Source: Zeimonas sp003577305
Lineage (GTDB): Bacteria; Pseudomonadota; Gammaproteobacteria; Burkholderiales; Burkholderiaceae_E
Length of the DNA stretch: 64,000 bases
Reading direction: 5' to 3'
Assembly (NCBI GenBank): GCA_030263385.1
Contig: SZOX01000020.1
Span: forward strand, 1-64,000
The notes under the pieces are model-generated. The model was not told the origin of the DNA, ran no database searches, and worked only from the letters and a program-made list of their open reading frames with translations. Shown piece by piece: positions 35,751 through 44,490 of this stretch. The position numbers were made by a program, and so were the translations under genes. Positions within the stretch are counted from its first letter, which is position 1. The number at the start of each line of letters is the position of its first letter.

Positions 35751-36683
35751 TCAGTGCGGCGCCGCCGCGGCGCCCGGCCCCGGCGAGCCGGCCGCCGCGA
35801 GCAGTTCGTCGATGCGCTCGTCCTTGCGCTGCCACAGTCCGTGCAGCCAGGCCTGCACCCGCTTGCGCAGCTTCGAGTCGGTCATGAAGTCGCCGCGCGC
35901 GAAGTCGGGCGGAATCGAGTGACGATCGACGCGCACCACGATGCGCTTCACGTCGCCGCGCAGGAACTGCCAGAAGGTGGGCACGCCGTCCGGATAGACG
36001 ATCGTCACGTCGACCATCGAGTCGAACCTGTCGCCCAGCGCCGCGAGCGACAGCGCGAGCGCGCCCGCCTTGGGCTTGAGCAGGTGGCGGTACGGCGAGC
36101 GCTGCGCCACGTGCTTGGCGGCGGTGAAGCGCGTGCCCTCGACGAAGTTCATCACGCTGGTGGGCAGCAGCGCGAACTTCGCGCAGGCGCGCCGCGTGGT
36201 CTCGAGGTCTTCCATGCGCTTGTCGGGGTGCTTCCTCAGGTACTGCTCGGAGTGCCTGCGCATGAACGGGAAGTCGAGCGCCCACCACGCGAGCCCCATG
36301 ATCGGCACCCAGATCAGCTCGCGCTTCAGGAAGAACTTGAGCAGCGGAATGCGCCGGTTGAACAGGTGCTGCAGCACGAAGATGTCGACCCAGGTCTGGT
36401 GGTTCGCGCAGACCATGTACCACCCGCGCCAGGCGAAACCCCCGAGCCCCTCGACATCCCAGGCGGTGCGCTGCGTCAGGCGCATCCAGCCGCTGTTGCC
36501 GGCGATCCAGCGCGTGGCGATGCCGTTGAGCAGCGGGTCGATCACGGCTCGCACCGGCGCGAAAGGCAGTGCGAGCTTGAGCAGCGACAGTGCGAACAGC
36601 AGCAGGCACCAGACCAGAGTGTTCGCCACCAGCATCACGGACGCTGCGACCCCGCGCACGGTCGGGGGAAGGAAGCTCAGCAT
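35751..36683 (-). CDS. 1-acyl-sn-glycerol-3-phosphate acyltransferase (PlsC/YihG-like)
   Basis: A membrane acyltransferase of 310 residues. It has N-terminal hydrophobic helices (residues about 8-45), the HX4D motif as NHQTWVD, the glycerophosphate-binding FVEGTRF, and IVYPDGVPTFWQFLRG. It probably acylates lysophosphatidate or another lysophospholipid; the YihG-like subgroup fits best by length and the WQFL motif. It is divergent from the pteridine reductase gene. Confidence 0.9.
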   Translation of the reverse strand: MLSFLPPTVRGVAASVMLVANTLVWCLLLFALSLLKLALPFAPVRAVIDPLLNGIATRWIAGNSGWMRLTQRTAWDVEGLGGFAWRGWYMVCANHQTWVDIFVLQHLFNRRIPLLKFFLKRELIWVPIMGLAWWALDFPFMRRHSEQYLRKHPDKRMEDLETTRRACAKFALLPTSVMNFVEGTRFTAAKHVAQRSPYRHLLKPKAGALALSLAALGDRFDSMVDVTIVYPDGVPTFWQFLRGDVKRIVVRVDRHSIPPDFARGDFMTDSKLRKRVQAWLHGLWQRKDERIDELLAAAGSPGPGAAAAPH

Positions 36684-36799
36684 GCTCGCCGGGGTCCGGG
36701 GGTTCGGGGAAATGCGTCGATCGTACCAGCCCGGCCCGCCGGCCCATGTGCCCGGACGGATTGATTGGGTACACTTGCGACGCCTTGCCCGCCCTCGAC

Positions 36800-37558
36800 A
36801 TGGAAACGGACTGCGTCGTCCTCGTCACCGGCGCGGCCCGACGCATCGGCGCCGGGATCGCGCGTCACCTGCACGCCCTGGGATGCAGCGTCGCGCTGCA
36901 CTACCGGCATTCGGCCGACGACGCCCTGCGCCTGGCCGCTTCGCTGAACGAGACCCGCGCCGGCTCGGCGCTGGCGATCGCCGCCGACCTCTCCAGCGCC
37001 CAGCAGTGCGCCCGCCTGGTCGACGCGGCGGCGAACTGGAAGAACCGCCTCGACGCGCTGGTGAACAACGCATCGACCTTCTACCGCACACCCCTGGGCA
37101 GCATCGACGAGCGGCAGTGGTCGGAGCTGGTCGACGGCAACCTGAAGGCGGCGCTGTTCGTCACCCAGGCCGCGGCGCCGTGGCTGCGGCTGGGCGGCGG
37201 GGCGGTGGTCAACCTGTGCGACGTGAACACCGAGCGGCCGTTGCCGCAGTTCTCGGTGTACACCGCGGCCAAGGCAGGCATCGTCGCGCTCACCCGGGCG
37301 CACGCCCTCGAGCTGGCGCCGCAGGTGCGGGTGAACGCGATCTCCCCGGGCTCGCTCGACTGGCCCGAGCTGCCGGTCTTCAGCGACGAGGAGCGCCGCG
37401 CCGCCGAGGCGTCGATCCCGCTCGGGCGGCCCGGCACCGCGCGCGACGTGGCTCGCGCGGTCGAATTCCTGCTCTTCGGAAACGATTACGTCACCGGCCA
37501 CGTGCTGAACGTCGACGGCGGCAGCAGCCTGGTCTCGCGCTGGGCCGGGCCGCACTGA
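36800..37558 (+). CDS. Pteridine reductase-like short-chain dehydrogenase (FolM type)
   Basis: A SDR enzyme of 252 residues. It has the NADP-binding start VLVTGAARRIGAGIARHL (GxxRRIG pattern typical of pteridine reductases), NNASTFYRTPLG, the catalytic YTAAK (Tyr-Lys) and GHVLNVDGGSSL. It probably reduces dihydrofolate/dihydrobiopterin-like pterins. It is encoded 31 bp before folB, which supports a pterin role. ATG 36800 is the start; the open frame upstream is not conserved. Confidence 0.87.
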   Translation: METDCVVLVTGAARRIGAGIARHLHALGCSVALHYRHSADDALRLAASLNETRAGSALAIAADLSSAQQCARLVDAAANWKNRLDALVNNASTFYRTPLGSIDERQWSELVDGNLKAALFVTQAAAPWLRLGGGAVVNLCDVNTERPLPQFSVYTAAKAGIVALTRAHALELAPQVRVNAISPGSLDWPELPVFSDEERRAAEASIPLGRPGTARDVARAVEFLLFGNDYVTGHVLNVDGGSSLVSRWAGPH

Positions 37559-37589
37559 ACCGGCCGCCGCTCACACTCCGCAGCCCATC

Positions 37590-37964
37590 ATGCAAGACCT
37601 CTTCCACGACTGCTACCGGATCCTCGTGCAGGGCATCGAGATCGACTGCTTCCTCGGCGTGTACGAGCGCGAGCAGGCGCGCCAGCGGCCGGTGGTGATC
37701 GAGGTCGAGCTGTACGTGCCGCACGCGGCGAAGATCTCGCGCCGCGACACGCTGTCCGAGACGGTCAACTACGAGCGCGTCGTCGAGGCGGTCGAGCGGG
37801 TGGTCGCCGACCGCCGCTTCAAGCTGGTCGAGACGCTGTGCGCCGAGCTCGCCGACGACATCGCGCGGCTGCCCGGCCTGCGTGCGCTGAAGGTGTCGGT
37901 CACCAAGCCGCAGCCCCTGCCGCGCGCGCGCGCGGTGCGCGTCGAGGTCTGGAGGCACCCGTGA
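37590..37964 (+). CDS. folB: Dihydroneopterin aldolase FolB
   Basis: A folate-pathway enzyme of 124 residues that cleaves 7,8-dihydroneopterin. The opening YRILVQGIEIDCFLGVYERE, TVNYERVVEAVERVV, LVETLCAELADDI and the Lys of VSVTKPQPLPRA are as in the family. Its stop overlaps the GTG start of ttcA (GTGA at 37961). Confidence 0.94.
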   Translation: MQDLFHDCYRILVQGIEIDCFLGVYEREQARQRPVVIEVELYVPHAAKISRRDTLSETVNYERVVEAVERVVADRRFKLVETLCAELADDIARLPGLRALKVSVTKPQPLPRARAVRVEVWRHP

Positions 37965-38857
37965 GCACCATCGAGCCGCCGCCGGCCACGCGCCGCGAGG
38001 AGAAGCTCGCCTACGAGCGCAACAAGCTGCACAAGCGGCTGCTGCGCCAGGCCGGGCAGGCGATCGCCGACTTCGCAATGATCGAGCCCGGCGACCGCGT
38101 GATGGTCTGCCTGTCCGGCGGCAAGGACAGCTACGCGCTGCTCGACCTGCTGATCACGCTGCGAAGCCGCGCCCCGATCGCCTTCGAGCTCGTCGCGGTC
38201 AACCTCGACCAGAAGCAGCCCGGGTTTCCGGCCGACGTGCTGCCGCGCTACCTGGAGTCGCGCGGCGTGCCGTTTCACATCGAGAACCAGGACACCTATT
38301 CGATCGTCACCCGGGTGATTCCCGAGGGACGCACGATGTGCTCGCTGTGCTCGCGGCTGCGGCGCGGCATCCTGTATCGCGTGGCCGGCGAACTCGGCGC
38401 GACGAAGATCGCGCTGGGCCACCACCGCGACGACATCCTCGAGACCTTCTTCCTCAACGTGTTCTTCGGGGGCAAGCTCGAGGCGATGCCGCCCAAGCTC
38501 GTCTCCGACAACGGCCGGCACATCGTGATCAGGCCGCTCGCCTACGCCAGGGAGGAAGACCTCGCGGCGTTCGCGCAGTGGCGCGGGTTTCCGATCATTC
38601 CGTGCAACCTGTGCGGCTCGCAGGAGAACCTGAAGCGCCGCGAGATCAAGCAGCTGCTGCGCGACTGGGAGCGGCGCTTTCCCGGCCGGGTGGAAAACGC
38701 GTTCGCGGCGCTCGGCCGCGTCACGCCCTCGCACCTGATGGACCGCACGCGCTTCGACTTCGCGCATCTGCGCGCTACCGGCGAGCCGGTGCCCGACGGC
38801 GACATCGCATTCGACGCCGATCCGTCGCTCGATCAGGCGCCGTGGTCACCCGCGTGA
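37961..38857 (+). CDS. ttcA: tRNA 2-thiocytidine(32) synthetase TtcA
   Basis: Thiolates cytidine 32 of certain tRNAs using ATP and a 4Fe-4S cluster. The 298-residue protein has the PP-loop SGGKDS, two CxxC motifs (CSLCSR and CNLCGS) that hold the cluster, and GHHRDDILETFFLN. It starts at GTG 37961, overlapping folB, so the two are coupled although unrelated in function. It converges on the HAD gene with a 7-bp gap. Confidence 0.95.
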   Translation: MSTIEPPPATRREEKLAYERNKLHKRLLRQAGQAIADFAMIEPGDRVMVCLSGGKDSYALLDLLITLRSRAPIAFELVAVNLDQKQPGFPADVLPRYLESRGVPFHIENQDTYSIVTRVIPEGRTMCSLCSRLRRGILYRVAGELGATKIALGHHRDDILETFFLNVFFGGKLEAMPPKLVSDNGRHIVIRPLAYAREEDLAAFAQWRGFPIIPCNLCGSQENLKRREIKQLLRDWERRFPGRVENAFAALGRVTPSHLMDRTRFDFAHLRATGEPVPDGDIAFDADPSLDQAPWSPA

Positions 38858-38864
38858 CTGCGGA

Positions 38865-39572
38865 CTATGGCGTGTTCACGCTGCGCCCGAGGCCGAGCCG
38901 CTCGCGCACGCGCGCGAAGCTGCCTTCCGGGTCGGCGATGTCGAAGAAGATCGCCTCCATGCCCACCGCGCGCGCGCCCTCGACGTTGCGCGGCTGGTCA
39001 TCGACGAACAGCGCGCGTCCGGCTGCGACGCCGAGCGCCTCGAGCGCGGCGCGATAGGCACGCGGATCGGGCTTGAGCACGCCGGTGTGCGTGGCGTCGA
39101 CCAGTGCGTCGATCTCGCGCAGCAGCGCGAGCCGTTCCATGAACGGCCGTCCCCAGAAGAGCTCGAGCTCGTTGGAGACGACGCCCACGCGCAGCCCCGC
39201 GGCGCGGGCCTGCGCGACCGTGCGCAGCGCGCACTCGCGCACCGCCCGGTTCGGGTCGTCGCCGCGGATCGCCCCGATGAAGTCGAGCGGCGTCCAGGCG
39301 GCGTGGCCGAGCATGCGCCCGACTTCGGCCGCGCGCAGCGCCCAGTAGTCGCGCTCGCTGATCTCGCCGGCGCTCATTCTCCGCCACAGCGGATCGGTGC
39401 GCGGATCGACCGGCCCGAGCCAGCCGAGCGTGCCGGGCGCCAGGCCGAGGATCGCCTCGTTCTCGCGCTGGCGCTCGAAGACCGAAATCGAGACCACGTT
39501 GCCGAAGTCGAGCAGCAGCGCGTCGAACTGGCGCTCGCCGGCACGGCCGGCCCGAGCATCCGGGGGATTCAT
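38865..39572 (-). CDS. HAD-superfamily hydrolase
   Basis: A 235-residue cytoplasmic phosphatase-like protein. Motif I is LLLDFGNVVSI, where the nucleophile Asp is present but the usual acid/base Asp two residues later is replaced (DxG rather than DxD). Motif II is VVSNELELFWG, motif III is the Lys of GVLKPDPRAY, and motif IV is FVDDQPRNVEGA. The DFGxV start resembles the YihX-like haloacid dehalogenase group. The substrate is unknown. ATG 39572 has AGGAGAAG upstream. Confidence 0.85.
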   Translation of the reverse strand: MNPPDARAGRAGERQFDALLLDFGNVVSISVFERQRENEAILGLAPGTLGWLGPVDPRTDPLWRRMSAGEISERDYWALRAAEVGRMLGHAAWTPLDFIGAIRGDDPNRAVRECALRTVAQARAAGLRVGVVSNELELFWGRPFMERLALLREIDALVDATHTGVLKPDPRAYRAALEALGVAAGRALFVDDQPRNVEGARAVGMEAIFFDIADPEGSFARVRERLGLGRSVNTP

Positions 39573-39762
39573 CTTCTCCTGGCTCCCTGAAGCAGTGTGT
39601 CACTCACGGGCGTCGGCGGCGGCGGATCGGCGGGGCTGCAACGCGCGGCGACGGCCACTGCGCCCGCGATCGCGGCGACCTGGCCGCCGCGCCGGCAGCC
39701 TATCACCGAAATCACGCTCCCGCCGGGCACGGCGGCGCGCTCGCAGCCGACCGACGCGCGGC

Positions 39763-40107
39763 TCAGCGTGCCAGTTCCCCGATCCGGTACCGGGGAAGCA
39801 GTCCCGCCGCGTGCGGGGAGTGTGGCCGGCCGACGTCTTTCGTCCTGAACGCCTCGGTCGCCTCCTTGCCGCAATGTCGCAGCATGACGGCCTCAGGAGC
39901 CGGGTGCTGCGGCAGGTAGTCGGTGAAGTCGTAGACCACGCCGTCGATCGCCATCCAGCAGCTCGTCGCACCGGCGTGGCGAGCGAGCTCGCCCAGCGTG
40001 AAGGGTGGCGCGCCGCCGACGGCCGCCGGCTCGCGGGCCGCCATCAGGTTCAGGGCGGCCACCGCGATCCAGAACGCGATCGTCGCGATCGTGACGGCGC
40101 GCTTCAT
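39763..40107 (-). CDS. Membrane-anchored cytochrome b5-like haem-binding protein
   Basis: A 114-residue protein with one N-terminal membrane helix (residues about 4-24) and a single cytochrome b5-like domain: FTLGELARHAG, WMAIDGVVYDFTDYLPQHPAPEAVMLRHCGKEAT (His of QHP as one haem ligand), and a second His in GRPHSPHAAGLL. The CG.EAT.AF segment is typical. It overlaps the upstream flavocytochrome gene by ATGA (40104-40107), so the two are coupled and may pass electrons between them. The ATG is at 40107. The 190 bp after it, up to the HAD gene, show no clear feature. Confidence 0.85.
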   Translation of the reverse strand: MKRAVTIATIAFWIAVAALNLMAAREPAAVGGAPPFTLGELARHAGATSCWMAIDGVVYDFTDYLPQHPAPEAVMLRHCGKEATEAFRTKDVGRPHSPHAAGLLPRYRIGELAR

Positions 40108-41285
40108 CGGAAATCGAAGCGTTCGCTCTGGATGTCGCGCGGGGCGATGCCGGCCGCGACGAGCCGCGCGCGCAGCGGATCGACCAGCGCCGGCGGACCG
40201 CACAGGAACGCCTGGCGCTCCGCCAGCGCGCCGACGCGCGCCGCGATCGCCGCCCACACCTCCTCGACGTCTCCCGCGGACTCGATCGCGTGCAGGCGAA
40301 CCTGGGCCGGCAGCGTCGACGACAGTCCCGGCAGGCAGGCGCCTGCCAGCACGTCGTCCGGCCGGTGGACGTGGACGAGGTCGACGGGGGCGGCCGTGAC
40401 CGCCGTACCGCCGAGCGCGGCCAGGAACGGCGCGACGCCGACTCCGCCGGCCAGCCACAACTGCGGCCGACGCGGGTCGCGCCGTGCGAGGAACGCACCG
40501 TAAGGGCCCTGCACGCTCGCCGCGACGCCGGCCTGCACGGTCTGCAGATGCGCGGTGCAGTCGCCCAGGGAACGGATCAGCAGGCGCAACCGCTCGCGCG
40601 CGGCGCCTCCGGCAATCGTGTAGGGGTGGTATTCGCCGCAGCCCCTCCAGCCCGGGCCGTCGCGAAACGCAACGAACACGAACTGCCCGGGCTGCCAGGC
40701 GATCGGCGCACCGACCGGTTCGAGCTCCAGGTCGAGAAGCCCCGGACCGGGGCGCACGACGCGTGCGACACGGTACGGATGCGAGCGCACCCAGCCGCGC
40801 CCCAGCGCGTAGCGCCAGGCGATCGCACCGAGCGCGACCGCGAGCACCCCAGCCAGCGCCGGGCGCAGGCCTGGCCCCGCAAACCACCACGCGTGCGCGA
40901 ACGCCACCAGGAATGCGGGCACGGTGACCGCGTGCGCCACACGCCAGCGCGCGTACGCGAGCCTGACCTGGAAAGTCGCGACCATCGTGGCCATCAGCAA
41001 CGCCAGCGCGAGCCAGCCGGCGCGCACCGCCGCTCCCTGGCCCGGCGGCGTCACGACCGCGGCGGCGGCACGCCAGCCGCCCGCGTCGAAGGCCTCGCCC
41101 GCCAGTGCCAGCGGATGCGCGAGCACGGCGAAGTAGGCGAACGCCCCGCAGGCGTGATGCCACCAGTACAGGCGGTCGAGCCCGCCGGCGGCGCGCTCGA
41201 ACCCACGCAGGCGCAGCATCAGCACGAAGCTCGCGCACCACAACGCGAGCCCCACCATGCCGGATACGGAAGCGATCGTCGGCAT
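40104..41285 (-). CDS. Ferric reductase-like transmembrane flavocytochrome
   Basis: A membrane protein of 393 residues. The N-terminal half has about six helices with His pairs suited to two haems (WWHHACGAFAYF ... LAHPLAL and VAHAVTVPAFLVAFAHAWW). The C-terminal half is a ferredoxin-NADP reductase-like module: FAD motif HPYTIAGG (in place of RxYS), VQGPYGAF, and the NAD-binding LAGGVGVAPFLAAL and FLCGPPALVDPL. It would move electrons from NAD(P)H across the membrane. Substrate unknown; iron reduction or a respiratory role are options. ATG 41285 is 8 bp after the SLAC1 stop. Confidence 0.85.
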   Translation of the reverse strand: MPTIASVSGMVGLALWCASFVLMLRLRGFERAAGGLDRLYWWHHACGAFAYFAVLAHPLALAGEAFDAGGWRAAAAVVTPPGQGAAVRAGWLALALLMATMVATFQVRLAYARWRVAHAVTVPAFLVAFAHAWWFAGPGLRPALAGVLAVALGAIAWRYALGRGWVRSHPYRVARVVRPGPGLLDLELEPVGAPIAWQPGQFVFVAFRDGPGWRGCGEYHPYTIAGGAARERLRLLIRSLGDCTAHLQTVQAGVAASVQGPYGAFLARRDPRRPQLWLAGGVGVAPFLAALGGTAVTAAPVDLVHVHRPDDVLAGACLPGLSSTLPAQVRLHAIESAGDVEEVWAAIAARVGALAERQAFLCGPPALVDPLRARLVAAGIAPRDIQSERFDFR

Positions 41286-41293
41286 CGGTCCGG

Positions 41294-42394
41294 CTACGGG
41301 TCGTTCGGGGTCGATCCGATCCTGCGCAAGCCCCTCGCCGCTCGCAGCCGGCGCGCCAGCCGGCGCAGCAGCCCCGCGAACGCCGCCGACCACGCGAGCA
41401 GCGCCGAGGCGAGAAACACCGGCGGCAGGAACCCCAGGAAATCGAACCCCAACGCGAGCGCCATCTCGTGCGTGCTCGCGGCGTACATGCCGAGCGGGAA
41501 CACCGCGCCCCAGTACAGCGGGTCGTAGCGCAGCGGGAAACGCTTGTAGACGTAGCGCCAGACGCCCAGCACGACCAGCATCGGGATCCACCAGGTGCCG
41601 GTCGCCCAGTAGAAGACCGTGAAACCCTTGAGGAACGGCAGCAGCGAGCGCAGGAACGGCGCATCGGGCGCGTTGACGATCAGCAGCGAGCCGGCGAGCG
41701 TGGAGATCGCCATCGCGCCCATGTTGATCCAGTACGGCGGCGCGAGGTCGCCCGGCGAGAACGGGAAGAACGTGTAGCGATAGAAGATCAGCGACATCAT
41801 CCAGATGTAGAGCATGCCGCCCCACAGCCACATCGACAGCGCGAAGAAATTCAGTTCGAGCTTCCAGGGCTGCCCGATGCGGGCAGCGAGCAGCGCGCTG
41901 AGCACCGCGATCGACTGCGTGGCGACCACCGCCAGCAGCCAGGCCCCGGTGATGCCGCGGTCGAGCGTCGGCTTCCTCTCCTTGATCGTGAAGGCGGTGA
42001 ACACGGTGTAGGTGAGGCCGACCCACAGCACCAGTGCGAACACCCACAACGCGGCGGCGAACCGGTACTCGTCCGCGAGCAGCGCGCACTGGCTGCCGAG
42101 CACTGCGGTGCCGGCGACGGTGGTGAAGAAGCCCGGGCCGCGCAGGTGATCGACCAGGTCGCCGAAGAAGCGCCGACGGTGGCGCACCATGCGCAGCACG
42201 CTGAGCACCCAGAGGACGATCCAGGCAAGCACGTTCAGAGCGAACAGCGGCAGCGCGATCGCGCGCAGGCCGAGCTGGTGCGACGCGAGCGAGACGATGC
42301 CGGTGGCCATCACCAGCGCGAAGTACGCCGGCGAGAATTCGTCGAGCCCGGCGAGCACGCCACCGTGCTTCGCGGGGTCGTTCACGTCGCTCAC
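41294..42394 (-). CDS. SLAC1/TehA-family anion channel or C4-dicarboxylate transporter
   Basis: A membrane protein of 366 residues with about ten helices. FSPAYFALVMATGIVSLASH is the usual start of this family (TehA, Mae1, plant SLAC1), and the channel-lining segments FTAFTIKERKPTLDRGITGAWLL and YWATGTWWIPMLVV are recognisable. It starts at GTG 42394, overlapping the rhomboid stop (GTGA). The ligand may be an anion such as nitrate, sulfite or a dicarboxylate; nothing in the sequence decides this. Confidence 0.87.
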   Translation of the reverse strand: MSDVNDPAKHGGVLAGLDEFSPAYFALVMATGIVSLASHQLGLRAIALPLFALNVLAWIVLWVLSVLRMVRHRRRFFGDLVDHLRGPGFFTTVAGTAVLGSQCALLADEYRFAAALWVFALVLWVGLTYTVFTAFTIKERKPTLDRGITGAWLLAVVATQSIAVLSALLAARIGQPWKLELNFFALSMWLWGGMLYIWMMSLIFYRYTFFPFSPGDLAPPYWINMGAMAISTLAGSLLIVNAPDAPFLRSLLPFLKGFTVFYWATGTWWIPMLVVLGVWRYVYKRFPLRYDPLYWGAVFPLGMYAASTHEMALALGFDFLGFLPPVFLASALLAWSAAFAGLLRRLARRLRAARGLRRIGSTPNDP

Positions 42395-42993
42395 CGCCGC
42401 CCGCGCCAGCGGCCCGACAGCGGGCCGCCGAAGCGGTGCGCGATCCAGCCGCCGACCATGCCGCCCAGGTGCGCGAAGTGCGCCACGCCGGTCGCGGTGC
42501 CGGTGACGCCGAGCACCAGTTCGAGAGCCCCGTACAGCAGCGCGAAGACGCGCGCCGGCAGCGGGATCGGCGGGATCAGCAGCATCACGATGCGATTCGG
42601 GAAGACGATCGCATAGCCGGCCAGCATCGCGAACACACCGGCGGACGCACCGATCACCGGTACGTCGGGCGAACCGAACACGACCACCACGAGCACCTGC
42701 GCGAGCCCACCGATCGCCACGCCGCCGAAGTAGCCGAGCGCCAGGCGCGCGGCCCCCCAGACCCGTTCGAGGTCGGACCCGAACATCCACAGCGCGAACA
42801 TGTTGAACAGCAGGTGCGTGACGCCTGCGTGCAGGAAGCCGTAGGTGAGCAGCGTCCAGGGCGTGTACAGCAGCCCGAGCGGATCGCCGGGCCACAGCGC
42901 GAACCACACGATCAGCTGCTCGCCGAACACGGTCTGCGCGAAGAAGACCGCCAGGTTGGCGACGATCAGTCGCTGGACGAAAGGAGGAAGCAT
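42391..42993 (-). CDS. Rhomboid-family intramembrane serine protease
   Basis: A 200-residue protein with six predicted membrane helices. The catalytic Ser is in GASAGVFAMLAGY, and the His is in AHFAHLGGMVGGW in the last helix. HLLFNMFALWMFG is the conserved helix-2 motif. It would cleave single-span membrane proteins within the bilayer; the substrate is unknown. It overlaps the SLAC1 start by four bases and follows the exported hypothetical protein by 79 bp. Confidence 0.9.
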   Translation of the reverse strand: MLPPFVQRLIVANLAVFFAQTVFGEQLIVWFALWPGDPLGLLYTPWTLLTYGFLHAGVTHLLFNMFALWMFGSDLERVWGAARLALGYFGGVAIGGLAQVLVVVVFGSPDVPVIGASAGVFAMLAGYAIVFPNRIVMLLIPPIPLPARVFALLYGALELVLGVTGTATGVAHFAHLGGMVGGWIAHRFGGPLSGRWRGRR

Positions 42994-43072
42994 CGCAGTC
43001 TCGCGCCGGCCGCGCGCCCCGGGCCTCGCCCGGCTGCGGCGACGGACGCTGGCGTGACGCTGGCCTGGTGGG

Positions 43073-44368
43073 TCAACGGCCGAAGATGCTGCGGATCGCG
43101 TCGATCGCGCCGCCGGGAACGCCCGGAATCAACGAACCGGACTCCTGCCCGGCTTCGCCGGAAGCCGGCTCGCCGCCGTCGCGCCGGCCCGCGCGCGTTC
43201 CGGGCGCCTGCTCCGGGGCGCCGGAAATCTCGGCACCGAGCATCGCCATCGTGGTCGCCTTCACGCGCACGCGCACGTTCCACTCCGGCTCCCAGGGAAT
43301 GCGCCGATCGGTCGGGCGCGGCGGATGTGCCAGGTTCAGTTCGCTGCCCCAGGCGATCATCCGCAGCATTGCGCCGCTCTCCCCGCCGGACGCGAAGATG
43401 CCCTTGGGCACCGCGCAACGCGTGGTCGAAGGCGGCAGCAACGCTTTCTCGCCGACCCAGCGATCGATGGTGGCATTGGGCAGGTAGTCGAACAGGCCCA
43501 TTCCGGTGTCGGGAGTCTCGGCCGAACTCCAGAGGATCATGTCGGAGCCGGCGTGGCCCATCGCATGCAGGTAGTAGGCGCGCGCATTGGGCACCGCCGT
43601 CCACTGAAGCGCCACGCTGTCGGCGAGCGCACCGCTGGACGACAGCTCGATCGGGGGCATCAGATCCTGCGCGGCGCCGATCGCGAACTTCATGCTCGCG
43701 GGAACGCCGTCGCCGCTGATCGCGTGCTCGCCCACCAGCGAGGCGCCGCGCGGCACCATCGTGCGGTTCTGCTCGTTGGGCCAGATCGAGTAGCCGGGTG
43801 CCACTCGCGCGCCGCGATCGGGCGCGTAGCGGCCGCCGAACGCGCGCCCGAAGGCGCGCGGGTCGCCCGCCAGGTCGATGACGCGCGGCTGGCCGCTGCG
43901 CACCGTCTCGCTGCAGCCCCAGTAGATCAGCAGGCGGCCCTTCGGCGGTTCGGGAATCCCTTCTTCGGTGGGTTCGTGCGGTGTCGTCACCGACCTCGCC
44001 GGAGCGACGTACGGGATCAGCGGCAGCGCGTTCCCCATCTGCATGCCGGCCGGAATCGCGTGCGTCGCCTCGGTACCGGCGGGCTTGTTCCGGGTGTGCA
44101 GCGCGAGATCGAGCCATCTGCCGGGCGTCATGCCGCGGGCGTTGCCGTAATGGTTGCCGCCCGTCGCGCCGCCGCCTCCCATGAACGACGGCAGCGACGG
44201 CATTCCGGGCAACTCGGGCATGCCCGCCATCGAGTGCGTCGCGACGTCGAGCCAGTATTGAGCGATCGGTGGCTTGACCACCTGCTGGGGCTGGGCCAAC
44301 GCGCCGGCGGCAAGGACCGCAACGGATCCGGCAGCGGCAAGGCGCGCAATGCGAAGCGTGGTGGTCAT
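43073..44368 (-). CDS. Exported protein of unknown function, 431 residues
   Basis: Not a family I can name. The signal peptide is residues 1 to about 27 (MTTTLRIARLAAAGSVAVLA ... ending ALAQPQ). The mature protein is Gly/Pro-rich with a low-complexity Met/Pro/Gly stretch (about 45-70). It has a domain around PKGRLLIYWGCSE and a later beta-rich part with TAVPNARAYYLHAMG and WNVRVRVKATTMAMLGAE. The C-terminus is disordered. No membrane helix after the signal. I chose ATG 44368; upstream ATGs in frame are possible. It precedes the rhomboid-SLAC1-flavocytochrome genes on the same strand, but membership of that operon is not shown. Confidence 0.75.
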   Translation of the reverse strand: MTTTLRIARLAAAGSVAVLAAGALAQPQQVVKPPIAQYWLDVATHSMAGMPELPGMPSLPSFMGGGGATGGNHYGNARGMTPGRWLDLALHTRNKPAGTEATHAIPAGMQMGNALPLIPYVAPARSVTTPHEPTEEGIPEPPKGRLLIYWGCSETVRSGQPRVIDLAGDPRAFGRAFGGRYAPDRGARVAPGYSIWPNEQNRTMVPRGASLVGEHAISGDGVPASMKFAIGAAQDLMPPIELSSSGALADSVALQWTAVPNARAYYLHAMGHAGSDMILWSSAETPDTGMGLFDYLPNATIDRWVGEKALLPPSTTRCAVPKGIFASGGESGAMLRMIAWGSELNLAHPPRPTDRRIPWEPEWNVRVRVKATTMAMLGAEISGAPEQAPGTRAGRRDGGEPASGEAGQESGSLIPGVPGGAIDAIRSIFGR

Positions 44369-44490
44369 GCTCGGGCTCCGTCCGGGAATCTGGGCAATCA
44401 TATCCGCTTCGTCGCCGCTTTGCGGCAGCGACACTAGAATGGCGCGTTCGCTCCGGCGCGTCCGCCCCGGGCCATCCGCTCACCGACGCC

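Noticed and set aside
39569..39715. Possible 48-residue minus-strand lipoprotein-like gene ending in an ATGA overlap with the HAD gene
   Set aside because: Weak GTG start, no ribosome site at proper distance, Pro-rich tail. The overlap can arise from the HAD ribosome-binding region alone. Kept as a remote possibility.
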